From NCBI GenBank assembly GCA_017591395.1, contig WEDG01004544.1, positions 62,001 through 126,000 on the forward strand: 64,000 bases of DNA. The letters are read 5' to 3'. This DNA is from Schistocephalus solidus (lineage: Eukaryota; Platyhelminthes; Cestoda; Diphyllobothriidea; Diphyllobothriidae). This document shows, in pieces, positions 38,048-48,508 of this stretch. The notes under the pieces are model-generated. The model ran no database searches. It saw nothing but the letters and a program-made list of their open reading frames with translations, and was not told where the DNA came from. The stretch's first letter is position 1; each line of letters begins with the position of its first letter. A program made the translations under genes and the position numbers.

Positions 38048-38348
38048 ACTGGAATGGCCATTTCTGGCTCATTATCTGTCATCAGCTAGCCATAAACAAC
38101 CTCAGGTGGTGCACCACCCGAGGCGCCAACCCGCGACTTGTTGATCAGAAGTTCAACGCTCTAGCCATTGAGCCACGGGCTCGCGATCTTGCCAGTTTAG
38201 ATCGGGATTATTGACATTCGTTGATGGGCGCACCCTTGCCTTTGCCGGCAAAGTTCACTTTACTATGATACTAGCCACTGTGCGACTGCTGGCGGGGCTC
38301 GAGAACTGAACAAGTGAGTTTCGTTAGCGATCGGTGAGCGTTTACAAA
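38048..38348. mobile_element. SINE family D: minus head (38048-38181) and rearranged plus tail (38216-38348)
   Basis: The first part is a minus-strand head and mid-body (complement of GTTCAACGCTCTAGCCATTG at its right end). The second begins with a few bases of minus tail (CATTCGTTGATGGGCGCAC) and switches to plus body and tail. With the full copy next to it, this gives three SINE pieces in 600 bp in mixed orientation. Confidence 0.65.
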
Positions 38349-38388
38349 AGAATGCCAATATTCCCGACCGAAACCGACAAGATAATGA

Positions 38389-38649
38389 GCCCGTGACTCA
38401 ATTGTGAGAGCGTTGGATTTATGAGCAACAGGTCACGAGTTCGAACCTAGGGTGCTGCACCACCTGGGGTTGACTGCTGATGACGCCTAATAAGCCAGTT
38501 CAGTCTCTCTTGTCTTTGCCGGCAATGTTCATCTGCCTATTCTACTACTAGTCGCTCTGCGACTGCTGGCGGGGTTCGATAGTGAGCCCTAGGGCAGAAC
38601 AGGACGACTGGGTTCTGCCAGCGATCGGTGAGCGTTAATCAACGAAAGT
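38389..38649 (+). mobile_element. tRNA-derived SINE, full-length copy (family D)
   Basis: A 261-bp reference copy. The tRNA-like head has an A-box-like GTGACTCAATTGTGAGAGCG and a B box GAGTTCGAACCT; the arm and loop around GTTGGATTTATGAGCAACAG correspond to the GGACTTCTGATC of sister copies, which suggests a tRNA-Arg(TCT) ancestor. The body has CACCACCTGGGGT, CTTGTCTTTGCCGGCAATGT, the hairpin CGCTCTGCGACTGCTGGCGG and the tail GCGATCGGTGAGCG with TCAACGAA. Pol III promoter boxes are implied by the family. Confidence 0.75.
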
Positions 38650-38659
38650 TTGCCCTGCG

Positions 38660-38955
38660 CATAATTCCAAGAAGGTTAAAGCCCGTGTCCGAACCCTAAA
38701 ACTAGCTTTAACATGAACCATGGTCCCAATCTTAACCCTAACCCTGCGCTAAAACCTAACCCTACAGTTAACACTAGCCCTAACCTTACCACTAAACCTA
38801 GCCTAATTCTAACCTTAACCCTGACCATAAACTTAACGTCAAACGTAAAGCTAACTCTAATTTTCCCAGAGATTGGCGGAAAGAAACCTGGATTGCCGAC
38901 GGCACCTGTTCTTATGTCCTGCTCAGGGGGCATCCTCACCAAGTTAGGTTCTAAG
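38660..38955 (-). repeat. Family B telomere-like core, copy B5
   Basis: About 170 bp of degenerate CCTAACC units (38690-38860). They are followed by TTTTCCCAGAGATTGG, a GGCACCTGTTCTTATGTCCT segment and GGGGGCATCCTCACCAAG, which matches the complement of the family's left end. Overlapping long proline- and asparagine-rich frames are artefacts. Confidence 0.6.
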
Positions 38956-39951
38956 ACTACTTTTGAACGCAAAATGTTGCCATCACTTCTTCCTGCAACA
39001 CCAGGTAACATAAAAAGTCACCAGTGGTAAGTTTTCCGTTGCCTCTTCATGCACTGGCAGGTTTACTATTTGATGCAGGATTAAGAGTAGTCGTTTTCAG
39101 CATCCGATACTATATGCAATCCTATGGTGACGTTGGTGACGTGAGCGTTGGAAATAGGTTGCTGGTCGATATTTATATCAACCTTAACTGAAGAGATATA
39201 GCGCGCCATTTCTCTTTGACCGAATCATAAAACGTATAAGATATGCAAGACAATAGAACGCAGTTGACCGCGCAGTAAGGGTGATGGAGTTCTTCACATT
39301 TTAAAAGCGCAGACAGTGGATCCAGGGAAGGCCAAGTTTGTTTACCCAACTGTGAGCATCAAATCCACCGACGTATATTACAGTGGCAACTGGCGTGGGG
39401 TGGGGGGCTGATGTAAATCTGGTCTGCTTAATCGGTTTTTCTCAAACAATTCAATCTTGCATGGTAAAAATGACCGGCTGGAAAGCTGGATTACAAAGGC
39501 GGCCATCACCAGCCCCATGGTCCCCCCCCTCCCTCCCTCCCCATTACGACTCAGTTACAGTGGTAAATTGTTTACGCCATGTCACCTTATATTTCGGGCA
39601 TACTGGGCAAATATACTCGCTCATGAATCACACTCTCAAAATGGGCAGTGGCGTTGCTACGAACGGAAACGGAGTCCAGACATGTGCGTGGTAGGCGAGG
39701 GATTGGAGTGACACCGATGGTCAGCCAGTGAGTCCAATCTCGTCTAAGGCCTGCTCGACCCGAGATCCATGCTGTTTGTACGACCTCTTGTCATTATGGC
39801 AAAAATAACTCGCCTCTAACTAGCACGGCGCCCAAAAATTGGTGCCTTAGATACCTGCCAGGTGGTAGGAAACTCCTTATCAGAAAAGAAAATCAAGTTG
39901 CAAAAATTTCCTTCGATAGTTGGCTGTATGGCGGCTGATACTGGCGGCGGG

Positions 39952-40329
39952 CTTTTGAAATTGAGCCGCCATCTTTTCCGCTCTCCATTCGCATGTGAAA
40001 TTTCTTATATCTATGTCGGTTAGCCTATTTGACCCATTTTATACCCATTCTTAACCTTATTTGTTTTTTTGAACAACAAAAATGAGGTCATCGGTGCACG
40101 ACGCTGGCACAGTTTTGAAAGAAGTCCAATTTGGTCGATATTTTGAGACGCATTCAAGAATGATTCTTCATGAGGTTAATATGTGCATTCTTTGACCATT
40201 TGTTTGTGATCTTCCGGTTTTGTGTGGCTTGTGTTCCCAACCTTATTCACGGTGAATGGAGGACATTTTTTGCTGAAAGTTTTGGAATTTTAATTTCAAA
40301 ATAAAGCGTAACTCTCTCTCTCTCTCTCT
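39952..40329 (+). repeat. Family C retroposon-like repeat with (CT)n tail, copy C2
   Basis: The longer member of the pair. Relative to C1 it has extra sequence near 40003-40068 and 40168-40248. Ends AATTTCAAAATAAAGCGTAA plus (CT)9. Lies downstream of CLC exon g within the g-h intron, antisense to the gene. Confidence 0.65.
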
Positions 40330-41068
40330 AGTATCCGAGGGAGGAAACGCTGGTTCATGTAGGTTGATTGATAAAAACGTGTGTAGAACGCATAGACGGT
40401 GGTCATCCACATTGAACGGTTACCACGACTGGAATAATACGACCGTATGAAGGAAGAATGAGACCAAGGTGGCTAAGGTTTCTCCTAGTATAACCCAATT
40501 TCTGCAGATGTGGATGCTAATAAGTACACCTATTGACAGTTCGACCGTCGGTTTCGACGAAGGCCATCGTATGCTCCACAGCATGATCGTGCATGGACGG
40601 TGACTGGCGCTGGATCATAGTGAAAGCAGACTGGCGATGCATCAACTTCATTCTCTGTTAAACTCCCCAACCTGGCCCCGGTGTCAAGACAGATTCAAGG
40701 AGACCAGAGGAGGGAGAGGACGCAGGTAAACGCACTGTGGTCCAAAACAAAACAAGAACAAAACAACACAGGGAGGGGCGACTCCGATCTCAGCTGAGTA
40801 GGAGTGTAATAAAGGCCACATTAAGAAAGAGTAAGAAGGACGTTTACTTATCGGTTTACGGGACATGCGCGTTCCGTTGTGCCGTAGGGCTCAATCTAGA
40901 ACCCTCACATGCGGGCGTATCGGGACCTTTAGCATATGTTGATGCGTACTGTCATGGAAGGAGAAACTATAATGGCAATTTTTTGGTTTGATGGCCATCA
41001 TCGGCACATAATACCAAAACCCAGGTTAGTGACACGTCGGGGGAAAAATCGGATCAGTGGTAATCGAG

Positions 41069-41250
41069 AATTTTAAGCACAACGCTCTACTACTGAGCCA
41101 CAGGCCCATTAACCTGTTGTTGCGATTGGAAGTGTAAACCATCGAACGACGGGCATTCACCGATCGAGTTGCGGACGTGCTCGGTCGGTTACGCCTTCAC
41201 TCTCAACCTAGAGCCCTAGCGGGCAGTTACGCAGTAACCAGTAGTATATT
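41069..41250 (-). mobile_element. SINE family D, decayed minus pieces
   Basis: Head-like AACGCTCTACTACTGAGCCA (41083-41102) and tail-like CCTAGAGCCCTAGCGGGCAG (41207-41226), separated by diverged sequence. Sits about 60 bp past the 3' end of CLC exon g. Confidence 0.45.
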
Positions 41251-41308
41251 CTGAGGGGGAGTGATGCGAAAAATATTGACGGTCAACACAGTAAGAGGAG
41301 GTACGTAC

Positions 41309-41587
41309 CCGTTTTTTGAGGATAAGTGCAAGATGTTGTGATGAGATCATGCCCACAAGGAAGCCGTAGACAAAGCGCGCAGGATCACACACACCCTGGA
41401 CTAGGGGGAAAGCGTGATGAGGGCTGCCGCGAACAACCTTCACCAGATCGCGAACACTCATCACAGGGTCGAGAGCTACCACCGGACATGACATCACCTC
41501 AAACGCGCGTAGTTTCACCGAAAATGGATCCGGTTCCCAGGGCAGGAGAGCTATCTTGTTCAGGTTAATGTGTGTGTCATAGATACC
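41309..41587 (-). CDS. CLCN7: ClC-7-like exon g: central tyrosine and CBS domain 1
   Basis: 93 codons, phase 0 at both ends; acceptor TTTTAACAG, donor GTACGT. It opens with GIYDTHI; the tyrosine is the one equivalent to Tyr445 of E. coli CLC, which helps hold the central chloride. Then comes the cytoplasmic linker (LLPWEPDP) and most of CBS domain 1: LRAFEVMSCPVVALDP, VRDLVKVVRGSPHHAFPLV and FLVGMISSQHLALILKKR. Lysosomal CLC CBS domains contribute to nucleotide/lipid regulation and contact the membrane core. The first 23 codons lie before the first internal ATG. Confidence 0.92.
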
Positions 41588-42151
41588 CTGTTAAAAGGAA
41601 AAACAAGGCGTGGGAGTAAATCCTGCGGCACGCACCCGTTTTAAAAAAATTTAAAGATCGACGAGGCAGATTGCTGTACTTCCACTGTCACGACATTTAG
41701 CTTACGATTTATAAACATTATTCGAACATTTTTTCGGAGGTGAGTTGCAAACTTTCTTCTGAATCGCTAAATGAACGTGCCCGACGCATCGAATTAATAA
41801 AACTCATTGAAGGTGGTTCATCAAATTTCAAATTTATTCTGAAGCCTACTCCCTTACAAAGAGAGGTACCTTTATATTTGGGTCTGTACAAGAAGAATCA
41901 CGTCATTCTACATTTAACGCACGCCATTCAAGTAAGAATACTATACGGTAAGCTTATCATTCTCCGAACAACTGTTATGCTCAATTCCCGAGGCAGAATA
42001 TGCGGATGTACTTTTTACTATCTGACGTTCTGAATAGTGTTTGATTAGGACAGCCAAGCCACTGGCTACCTCATCAGATGTCAATCGAAATTCTGAAATG
42101 TGTTTTAGATTAGAAGGGGTTTTAAGTAGACTTGACGGTAAAGTTCTTCTG

Positions 42152-42232
42152 CCTACAATACAAGCCGCTGTGCGGCTGTTAAAGGACTCGAGAGTGAGTC
42201 CCAGGGTAAAAAGGGACATGTGATTCCAGGAC
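42152..42232 (+). mobile_element. SINE family D tail fragment
   Basis: GCCGCTGTGCGGCTGTTAAA followed by CTCGAGAGTGAGTCCCAGGG matches the hairpin and tail of the SINE; the head is absent. It immediately precedes the LINE. Confidence 0.5.
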
Positions 42233-42729
42233 GATGGGTTACCCATTAGCCTAGCTACTGGCTACCCGGCGCGTCCACAGGTGGCGGATAGTGGAACGGC
42301 CTTCAGTGAAGGTTAGCTGCGAAATAAGCAGACTCTCGGGTCTGGCGAATAAGCAGTCGCGGGCCAGTAGCGACAGTGCTACCAGAGTGCGACGGGCTGA
42401 GGTCTGCAAACCAAAAGCCTTCAAAAGCCGCAGAGCCCGATGACGGCACTGTAACATGGCGAGTGTGAACCACCATTAAATAAGTTCGATCGCCACCGCT
42501 GCCTTGTGGGTAGGCTCTTAAGCCAAAGCGCTAGAGGAGACAATAACAAAAAAAAACACTTCGAGCGGCTGTTGGGGACGCACCCGTTCTCACAATCCCC
42601 AAGGCACCTCATGAAAATATGTCCGAATATAGTACTACGATGCATGCTACGGCGTCCGCGAGAACCGACGCGCTCCACCACCCTATTCCAGTGGTGCGGG
42701 CGAATAGTATGCGAGTTGGACTACTCAAT

Positions 42730-43974
42730 CAGTATCGGACCCTTGGTATTGAATGCTGGAATGTGTGAACGTTCCTGGACCCTGGTAGCCAAACGGCGCG
42801 CAGCCTTTATCAGTACAACGTAGATGTTTGCTGCCTGTCAGAAGTCCGAAAACCTAACTCAGGCTCTCTGGAAATAAAGATCCCGGGAGCCAACTCACAC
42901 TTCACCCTGGACCACAGTGGTCCTCGTGATTTTTCTGGTAGACATGGTGTGGCGATTGCCGTCTCGCAACAAGCGAACTATGCACTGCTTGCTTGGGAAC
43001 CAGTCAACGAACGGATGGCATATGTGCGACTAAAAGGTCACTTCAAAACATCTATATCGTCTCCGTGTAAGCACAAACTTCCGCTGCCGCACAGCCGGAC
43101 AAAGAGACGTTTTACTCGCAACTGCAAGCGTTAGTTAAAAGACTCCCACACCTGTATCTGTAAATTGTTGCTTCGGGCTGGACGTGGTGACTCCACTACC
43201 AGTCATCTTAGTGGCCGTTTTGGGCTTGGTTCTCGATGTGAAAATGGTGAGAGACTGCTAAACTTTGCTGACCAGAACCGACTGTTTGTCACGAACACGG
43301 GCTTCCAGCACCGTAACAAACACCTGCTGACCTGGTATTCAACGACGGTCAGTTCACGGTTCCGCAGCTGGGTTCATGAAAGCAGATCGATGTGTGGTGC
43401 CAAGACTGGTAATGCCTATGGGTCTGACCATGTTCTCTTCCGTACACGCTTGAAAGTGCACCTATCATCCGCAGCCAAAATTTCACGTGCTAGACGCCTC
43501 GATGTCACCAAAATCCGGCAACCCGGCACTGTCGAGGCCCTGGACAGAGAAATCCGGTCCTGTTTTTCAACACGAACAGGTGGCGAAGGCAGTAGTGAGT
43601 GGTCATCAGTGAAGTTATTAGTCCTTGGGGCGGCTGAGAAAATCCTTGGGTTTACTCAGCGACGCCACAGTGATTGGATCAACGGAAGAACCCTACAGTT
43701 GTCTGTCCAGACGGCTCGAGCCAGGTCCTGCAACGATGCTTCCTTCCGCCAACCCCGAAAGATGACGACAAAATCGGCTAGGGAAGACCGGAAAAAATAT
43801 TGGGTTGAAATAGCGAGCTCGATAGAGCAGGCCTCAAACTTAGGTGACACTCGAAAACTCTACCAAATTATCCGTCAAGTTAGTCGTAGGCCCTCTACAC
43901 TGAGCGACTCTGTTCGTGACGTGAATGGCAGCTTTATTGCTGATAACCCGGCCAATGTCGAGCGCTGGCGTTAG
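42730..43974 (+). pseudogene. LINE endonuclease and N-terminal RT region (broken)
   Basis: An apurinic-type endonuclease region starts near 42735 (an ECWNV-like start, read with an in-frame stop) and continues through VCCLSEVRKP (about 42830) and GVAIAVSQQAN (about 42945) to NLFVTNTGFQHR-like sequence near 43290. The longest intact piece is 43165-43974 (269 codons), which covers the end of the endonuclease and the linker to the RT. It ends at TAG (43972-43974) where the ancestral frame evidently continued, because HLENLLNFDT follows directly. A frameshift near 43080-43170 separates it from the first part. Confidence 0.82.
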
Positions 43975-45628
43975 CACTTAGAGAACCTTCTCAATTTCGA
44001 TACCGAGCCCAGGACCCCCTTACCACGTGCAACGGAATCTCCTTCCTCTCCTGCTTATGCAGTGTCATGCGACCCCCTCTGAAGGAGAAGTCACTGATGC
44101 CATAAGAAGGTTGCACAACAACAAGGCACCTGGAGAGGACGGTATACCCTCTGAAATCAACAAGTCTTGTGTCCACACTGGCGGCCTGGCTCCATAAAGT
44201 GATTGTACAAGCGTGGAAAGACGAGGTTGTTCCTGATGACTGGGGCTCAGAAATCCTTGCGCCTGTCCACAAGAAGGGAGACAAAACGAGATGCGAAAAC
44301 TACCCTGGCTACCCGTCTTATCGACGTTGCTGCTAAAATCTTCGCTATTGTCCTTCTCAGGCGATTCCAGACTGTGCGCGACTCTAAGACGAGGCCCAAC
44401 CAAATCGGATTCCGTGCTTGGCATGGATATGCGAACCAAATATTCACACTAAGGCACATATTTGAAATCCCGCCATAGTTACAAGCAACCGACGACCGTC
44501 TGCTTTGTCGACTTCGCCGCCGCGTTCGATTCCGTCCATCGTGAACCCTTATGGCGGACAATGGCACTAGATGGCCTACCCTCGAAACTCATCGCCATGA
44601 TCAATACCTATTACAGCTCAACCACAGCACGAGTTTTGGTTAACAACAATCTTTCACAAGCATTCGATATCCGGCCTGGCGTTCGACAAGGTTGTATTTT
44701 GTCACCCAACCTGTTCAACTACGCTATCTACCGGATTCTTGGGAAGGCCCTGCATGAAGAGGACGGTGTTGAGCTTGCAACCGGACGCCAGCTGGCTGAC
44801 CTCGACTACGCAGATGATATCGCCTTACTAGCCTCAAACCTTGGTGATCTACAGTCTATGGTGTCGCGGGTGAATGAAGTCGCAAAATCGGTCGGCTTGT
44901 CCATAAATGCGGGGAAGACCAAAGTTTTTTTCAAGCTGCATTCCTGCCCAGGAAAAAGCACCTCTCGAGGTTGGTGGCTGTCCACTTGAAGAGGTGGACA
45001 GTTTCAAATACCTTGGAGCGAGGTTGCTGCCTAATGGACAGACTAAGGATGATATTGTCTGTCGAATGGATGCTGCTCGTCGGGTTTTCTCAAGCCTTCG
45101 AAAGCGGCTGTGGACCCGACGCGACATTTTATCGACAAAAAGATTCGCATATACCGTGCGTCTGTCTGGTCTGTCCTTCTCTATGGTTGCGAATGCTGGG
45201 TTACACGCATAGAAGATGAGCGAAAACTGGAGGCATTTGATCACTGCTTGAGGACCATTCTCCGAGTGAAGTACACAGACTTCGTCTCAAATGAGACAGT
45301 CCGCAATCGCTGCGTTAACATCGCAAGGATTTCTCAAGCCATCCAAGAACGACGTCTGAGGTGTTTCGGACACGTTCTTCGTCGCCCACCTTGCGAGCTC
45401 AGTGTTACTGCCCTTGAACTGACTCCACTGCCAAATTGGAGATGTCGAGAAGGGGGTCAGATCAAAACCTGGCCCGACACAGTTCGTCAGGACATGGAAG
45501 TTGTTAGTGGAACTTCGTTATTCGGCGTCCGTCGTTGGCGAAGAGAATGGATTGAACTGTCCAGGTCTGCTGCCGCGGATCGTCACGCGTGCAGGAGCAC
45601 AATCCGTGACATAATCGAGGCCGGCTAG
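43975..45628 (+). pseudogene. LINE reverse transcriptase and C-terminal region (broken)
   Basis: RT blocks appear in order across several frames: NNKAPGEDGIP (about 44115), RPNQIGFRA (about 44395), VCFVDFAAAFDSVHRE (about 44500), GVRQGCILSP (about 44680) and DYADDIALLA (about 44808), the last holding the catalytic aspartate pair. The longest open piece is 44462-44989. Frameshifts follow near 44925 and 45110; the tail 45110-45628 carries LYGCECW and LRCFGHVLRRPP, typical of the C-terminal region of such LINEs, and ends at TAG. The motifs themselves are intact, so the copy is old but not ancient. Confidence 0.85.
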
Positions 45629-45684
45629 ATCAGGTATGATCACAGCCGTAACAAGTACAAGTAAGAAGGTAAACGATCGGTAAG

Positions 45685-46533
45685 TGTCCATCGATCAGAG
45701 TTGTAATACAGATTATCGCACAGCATAATCCCAGATTAGTTCAATCACGAGAGGATGCCGGCTTTTTAGCAAGAATCCGTCCAGCTGCTGCCAAACTACG
45801 CTCTGTAAAAAATGACCATTTAAGTAGGCGGTATGTTTACCATTTCCTTTCAATGACCTCATAAATTGAAACAGTTTATAGAAAACCTGCATAAAATATT
45901 CTGTCGTGGACTCATTTGGTAGTAAATTGTGTCTTCTTCGGTTTGAAAAAAAAATGTATCATTAGACTTTTAAGGGCTTGAGACTATTCAGAAAGCACCG
46001 TTTCCTTCTATTTATTGATGCTCATTCTAAATAAAACTATATGGCCCATATTCACTGGCAAATGTTATGGGCCTCTTCATAGTAGAGTATGGAAGTATAT
46101 GATTTTCTTTATAGCTTGTGGTTTAGAAACCGTGAATGCAGGCATAACAGCAGGTTCAACATGATTCAAGAACTCAGAAAAGTTTTAAAAAGTGAACGAT
46201 ACTCTTTCTTCAAGTATAAAAGTTGAAAAAAGTAATTTGCTACCAAATGAGTATAATAAGGAATATTATATGCATGTTGTCTATAAATTCCAGTTGAATT
46301 TACAAGGGCATTGACAGTTACTGGAGAAAATGCATGCTACGTAAACAGTCCTTTTTTGAGTAAATTTTTTGAAGGCGGTAGGAAAGAAGCCTGCTCAAAA
46401 GTCGGCATTTTGACGTGACCGAAATATCCTGGGAGTATGCTGCAAAATAATTAGAACTACAACCGCACTGAAATAAACTTATTTTTAATCGATGACACAT
46501 TTTAGAATTTCGGTTAACATGTCATGAGATAGC
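45685..46533. mobile_element. Family A element, copy A3, left end missing
   Basis: The interior from GAGTTGTAATACAGATTATC onward and the right end (TTTAGAATTTCGGTTAACAT then GTCATGAGATAG) match the other copies. The expected 40-70 bp left end is absent, and the LINE 3' end stops immediately before it. The two insertions are therefore nested or have deleted sequence between them. Lies in the CLC intron f-g. Confidence 0.7.
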
Positions 46534-47750
46534 ACATCTACTTTATATCGGTAGATCAAAAATTCTCCTTTGAGTCTGCTTTTTGGATTCATCGGACAAT
46601 CTGCCCTGATGATAGGTGAAATTGGTCGAGTAACGCTAGCCGGAATTCACAAGGAGCGCACAAAAGATTAGTAGGAACTACTTGGTGGAAGCACAGTAAC
46701 CGGGTCCCGCAGATATGGTTAAATCAAGCCCACTTGTCTTATGGGAACTGTGGTAATTTGGGTTGTATGGTAGGGGCATACAGAGGGGGGAAAGGATTGA
46801 AGACAAAAAAGGGGGAAAAAGCCAAAAAGTCACAGTAGCCCGAAACGTTAACAACTCGGGTGTTCCAGTGCAATGTCCACCCATACAGCAGGCACTAGCC
46901 AACCGATCCAACTGGACGGCATACAGAAGGACACCCTTTCCGAGTTATACACCGCGGACTAAGTCGCGTTACTGAACGGCTAAATCAAATAGACAGGAGC
47001 TAGGACCCAGGGAATAAATGAACAATAATGCCAGGGTTTGTGAACTAACCAAAATTGGCTACCCAAAAATTTTGAGAAGAAATCAAAAAACTATCTTCGA
47101 AAGACCCGGCTATTCTGCTTCCACCAACTACTTGTTATGTCAAAGGACTTACTGTTCAAGAACACTTTAAGCCCTATCTGGAGCCTATATTAGGACAGTT
47201 TGCGGGCGCAATATAGGGACATGGATCAACCTATCGTGCTGCAAGTCACTCGGCTTGCGCAAATGCAAAAAACTGCAAATGGCAGGCAAACCTGGTGTGA
47301 TGAATGATTAGTTCCCTAGTCTTTGGGTGGGCTTCGTGAGAGCTAGGGAAGTGAAGCTTATTAACCCATGCTATGCCAGTGCTGTTGTCCAGTTGGTTGC
47401 ATAAATCGGGCTTCTATCTCCGGATTGCCCAGATTCAGAAAATGGTTATGAACCACGTAGGCGTAGACTCATTTTTATGGTATTTGCTCTATTTCACAAG
47501 TAGACAAACACTGAGTGCAACTGAGTAGATTTAATTGTCCTATAACAGTCTGACATTATTCGATGAACCGGGAGGTGCGGTCCAACTGCGTGAAATTACC
47601 TTATAAGTGTATTCGGCCTAGCTAGTATTATCAGCGTCCTACTCTAAGGCAAAAGATGACCTACTTGGTTGATTACTCACAAATGTCAAGTAGCTTTCAA
47701 AATCAACACTAAGCGTGGGTAGCTAGAAGGGGGTGTGCAGATGAACTTGC

Positions 47751-47959
47751 CTCAGTGAACCAGTCTCCAGTGTACTTGGCTGCAACCAGAGTCAGTAACA
47801 ACGGAAGACCCACAATGATGCTGCCACTGGCTTCCATGAGGATAACAGTTAGACTGGCGATCATGCGCACAATGCCACCGAGTTGGGCCGCAGCTCCAAT
47901 CAATGCGAACTTTCCAGGATCGGGAAAGAGGGTGGGCTGAGCTTTATTGAGGAGATTCC
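47751..47959 (-). CDS. CLCN7: ClC-7-like exon f: last membrane helices, GC donor
   Basis: 209 nt: two bases plus 69 codons. The acceptor is TTTTTCTCCAG. The product contains [20 protein letters not shown], then LTVILMEA and a last hydrophobic helix ending [10 protein letters not shown], all canonical for ClC-6/7. The exon must end after GAG in phase 0 to join GIYDTHI in exon g. The intron there starts GCAAGT, so this is a GC-AG intron with an otherwise perfect donor consensus. The nearest GT donor, four bases on, would put the next exon out of frame. The frame stays open past the donor until about 47709. Confidence 0.92.
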
Positions 47960-48002
47960 CTGGAGAAAAATAAGCCAAGGGTGATTTAAGTGAGGCGAGA
48001 GA

Positions 48003-48022
48003 GGAGGAGGAGGAGGAGGAGA
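48003..48022 (+). repeat. (GAG)n microsatellite
   Basis: Six to seven GAG units, 43 nt upstream (gene sense) of the acceptor of CLC exon f. On the gene strand it reads CTC repeats and may extend the pyrimidine tract of that intron. Confidence 0.9.
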
Positions 48023-48508
48023 TGAAAGACTGATGGCACAACGTATCGAGCGCTATATATGCACATTCAGAAGTAAAGCATGGACGCCGATGACTGTTGC
48101 ATTGTAAAATCAGCGACCTGTAGAAGGAGGCACACTAACGAGGGCAGCCAATGAGCAGATTCTAGGCGAAAGTGACCGCTGATAGGAGTGCTCACGTAGT
48201 TCGATCAGGTTCGCTCATAGAGAGAGTGCCCATGGGAGGAGCTAAATGGAAAGTTAAACCAACATGCACGCGTATACATGTTGCTGTACGCTGTTCAAGA
48301 TCGGTAGGATAAAAACCTACGTGTCGGGAAGTAAAGGCATTACGCGACAGCCAGTGAAATGGCAGCTGGTTGATTGAACCGGACTTAATCAATAATCTAC
48401 TTACGAAAAAGGGTACCGGTGAGGGCAGATATATTGCTCTACTTTGATGTAACATAGTCCCTCTAACGAGAGCGGTTCCCTAAGAAATAAACACCTGCAG
48501 CATATGGT

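Larger units (their letters stand above)
37327..41308 (-). other. CLC intron g-h, 3982 nt
   Basis: Holds the 38-kb SINE cluster, B5 and C2, plus unassigned DNA at 37327-38047, 38956-39951 and 40330-41068. Starts GTACGT and ends TTTCACAG in gene sense. Confidence 0.85.
42250..45672 (+). mobile_element. Degraded non-LTR retrotransposon (LINE, RTE-like)
   Basis: About 3.4 kb: a GC-rich 5' untranslated part (42250-42720), an endonuclease region, a reverse transcriptase region and a short 3' tail. It lies in the intron between CLC exons f and g, in antisense to that gene. Length, endonuclease-RT order and the lack of a long first ORF suggest the RTE clade; the clade call is inferred. Stops and frameshifts break the single ORF into at least six pieces, so this copy cannot encode a working protein. 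No clear target-site duplication was seen. The 3' end abuts a family-A element whose left end is absent. Confidence 0.88.
41588..47750 (-). other. CLC intron f-g, 6163 nt, GC-AG
   Basis: Starts GCAAGT and ends TTTTAACAG in gene sense. Carries the SINE tail fragment, the antisense LINE and A3. Nothing recognised in 41588-42151 or 46534-47750; a frame at 41740-42033 has no known family. Confidence 0.85.

Noticed and set aside
38676..39030. Overlapping 105-111 codon frames made of Asn-Pro-Leu and Gly-Leu-Val-type repeats
   Set aside because: Frames through a degenerate telomere-like array are kept open by its composition; no protein family matches.
47820..47860. Apparent loss of the central chloride-binding tyrosine (Val in the IIVGLP segment of exon f)
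   Set aside because: Counting on the E. coli protein shows the central tyrosine corresponds to GIYD in exon g, which is intact.
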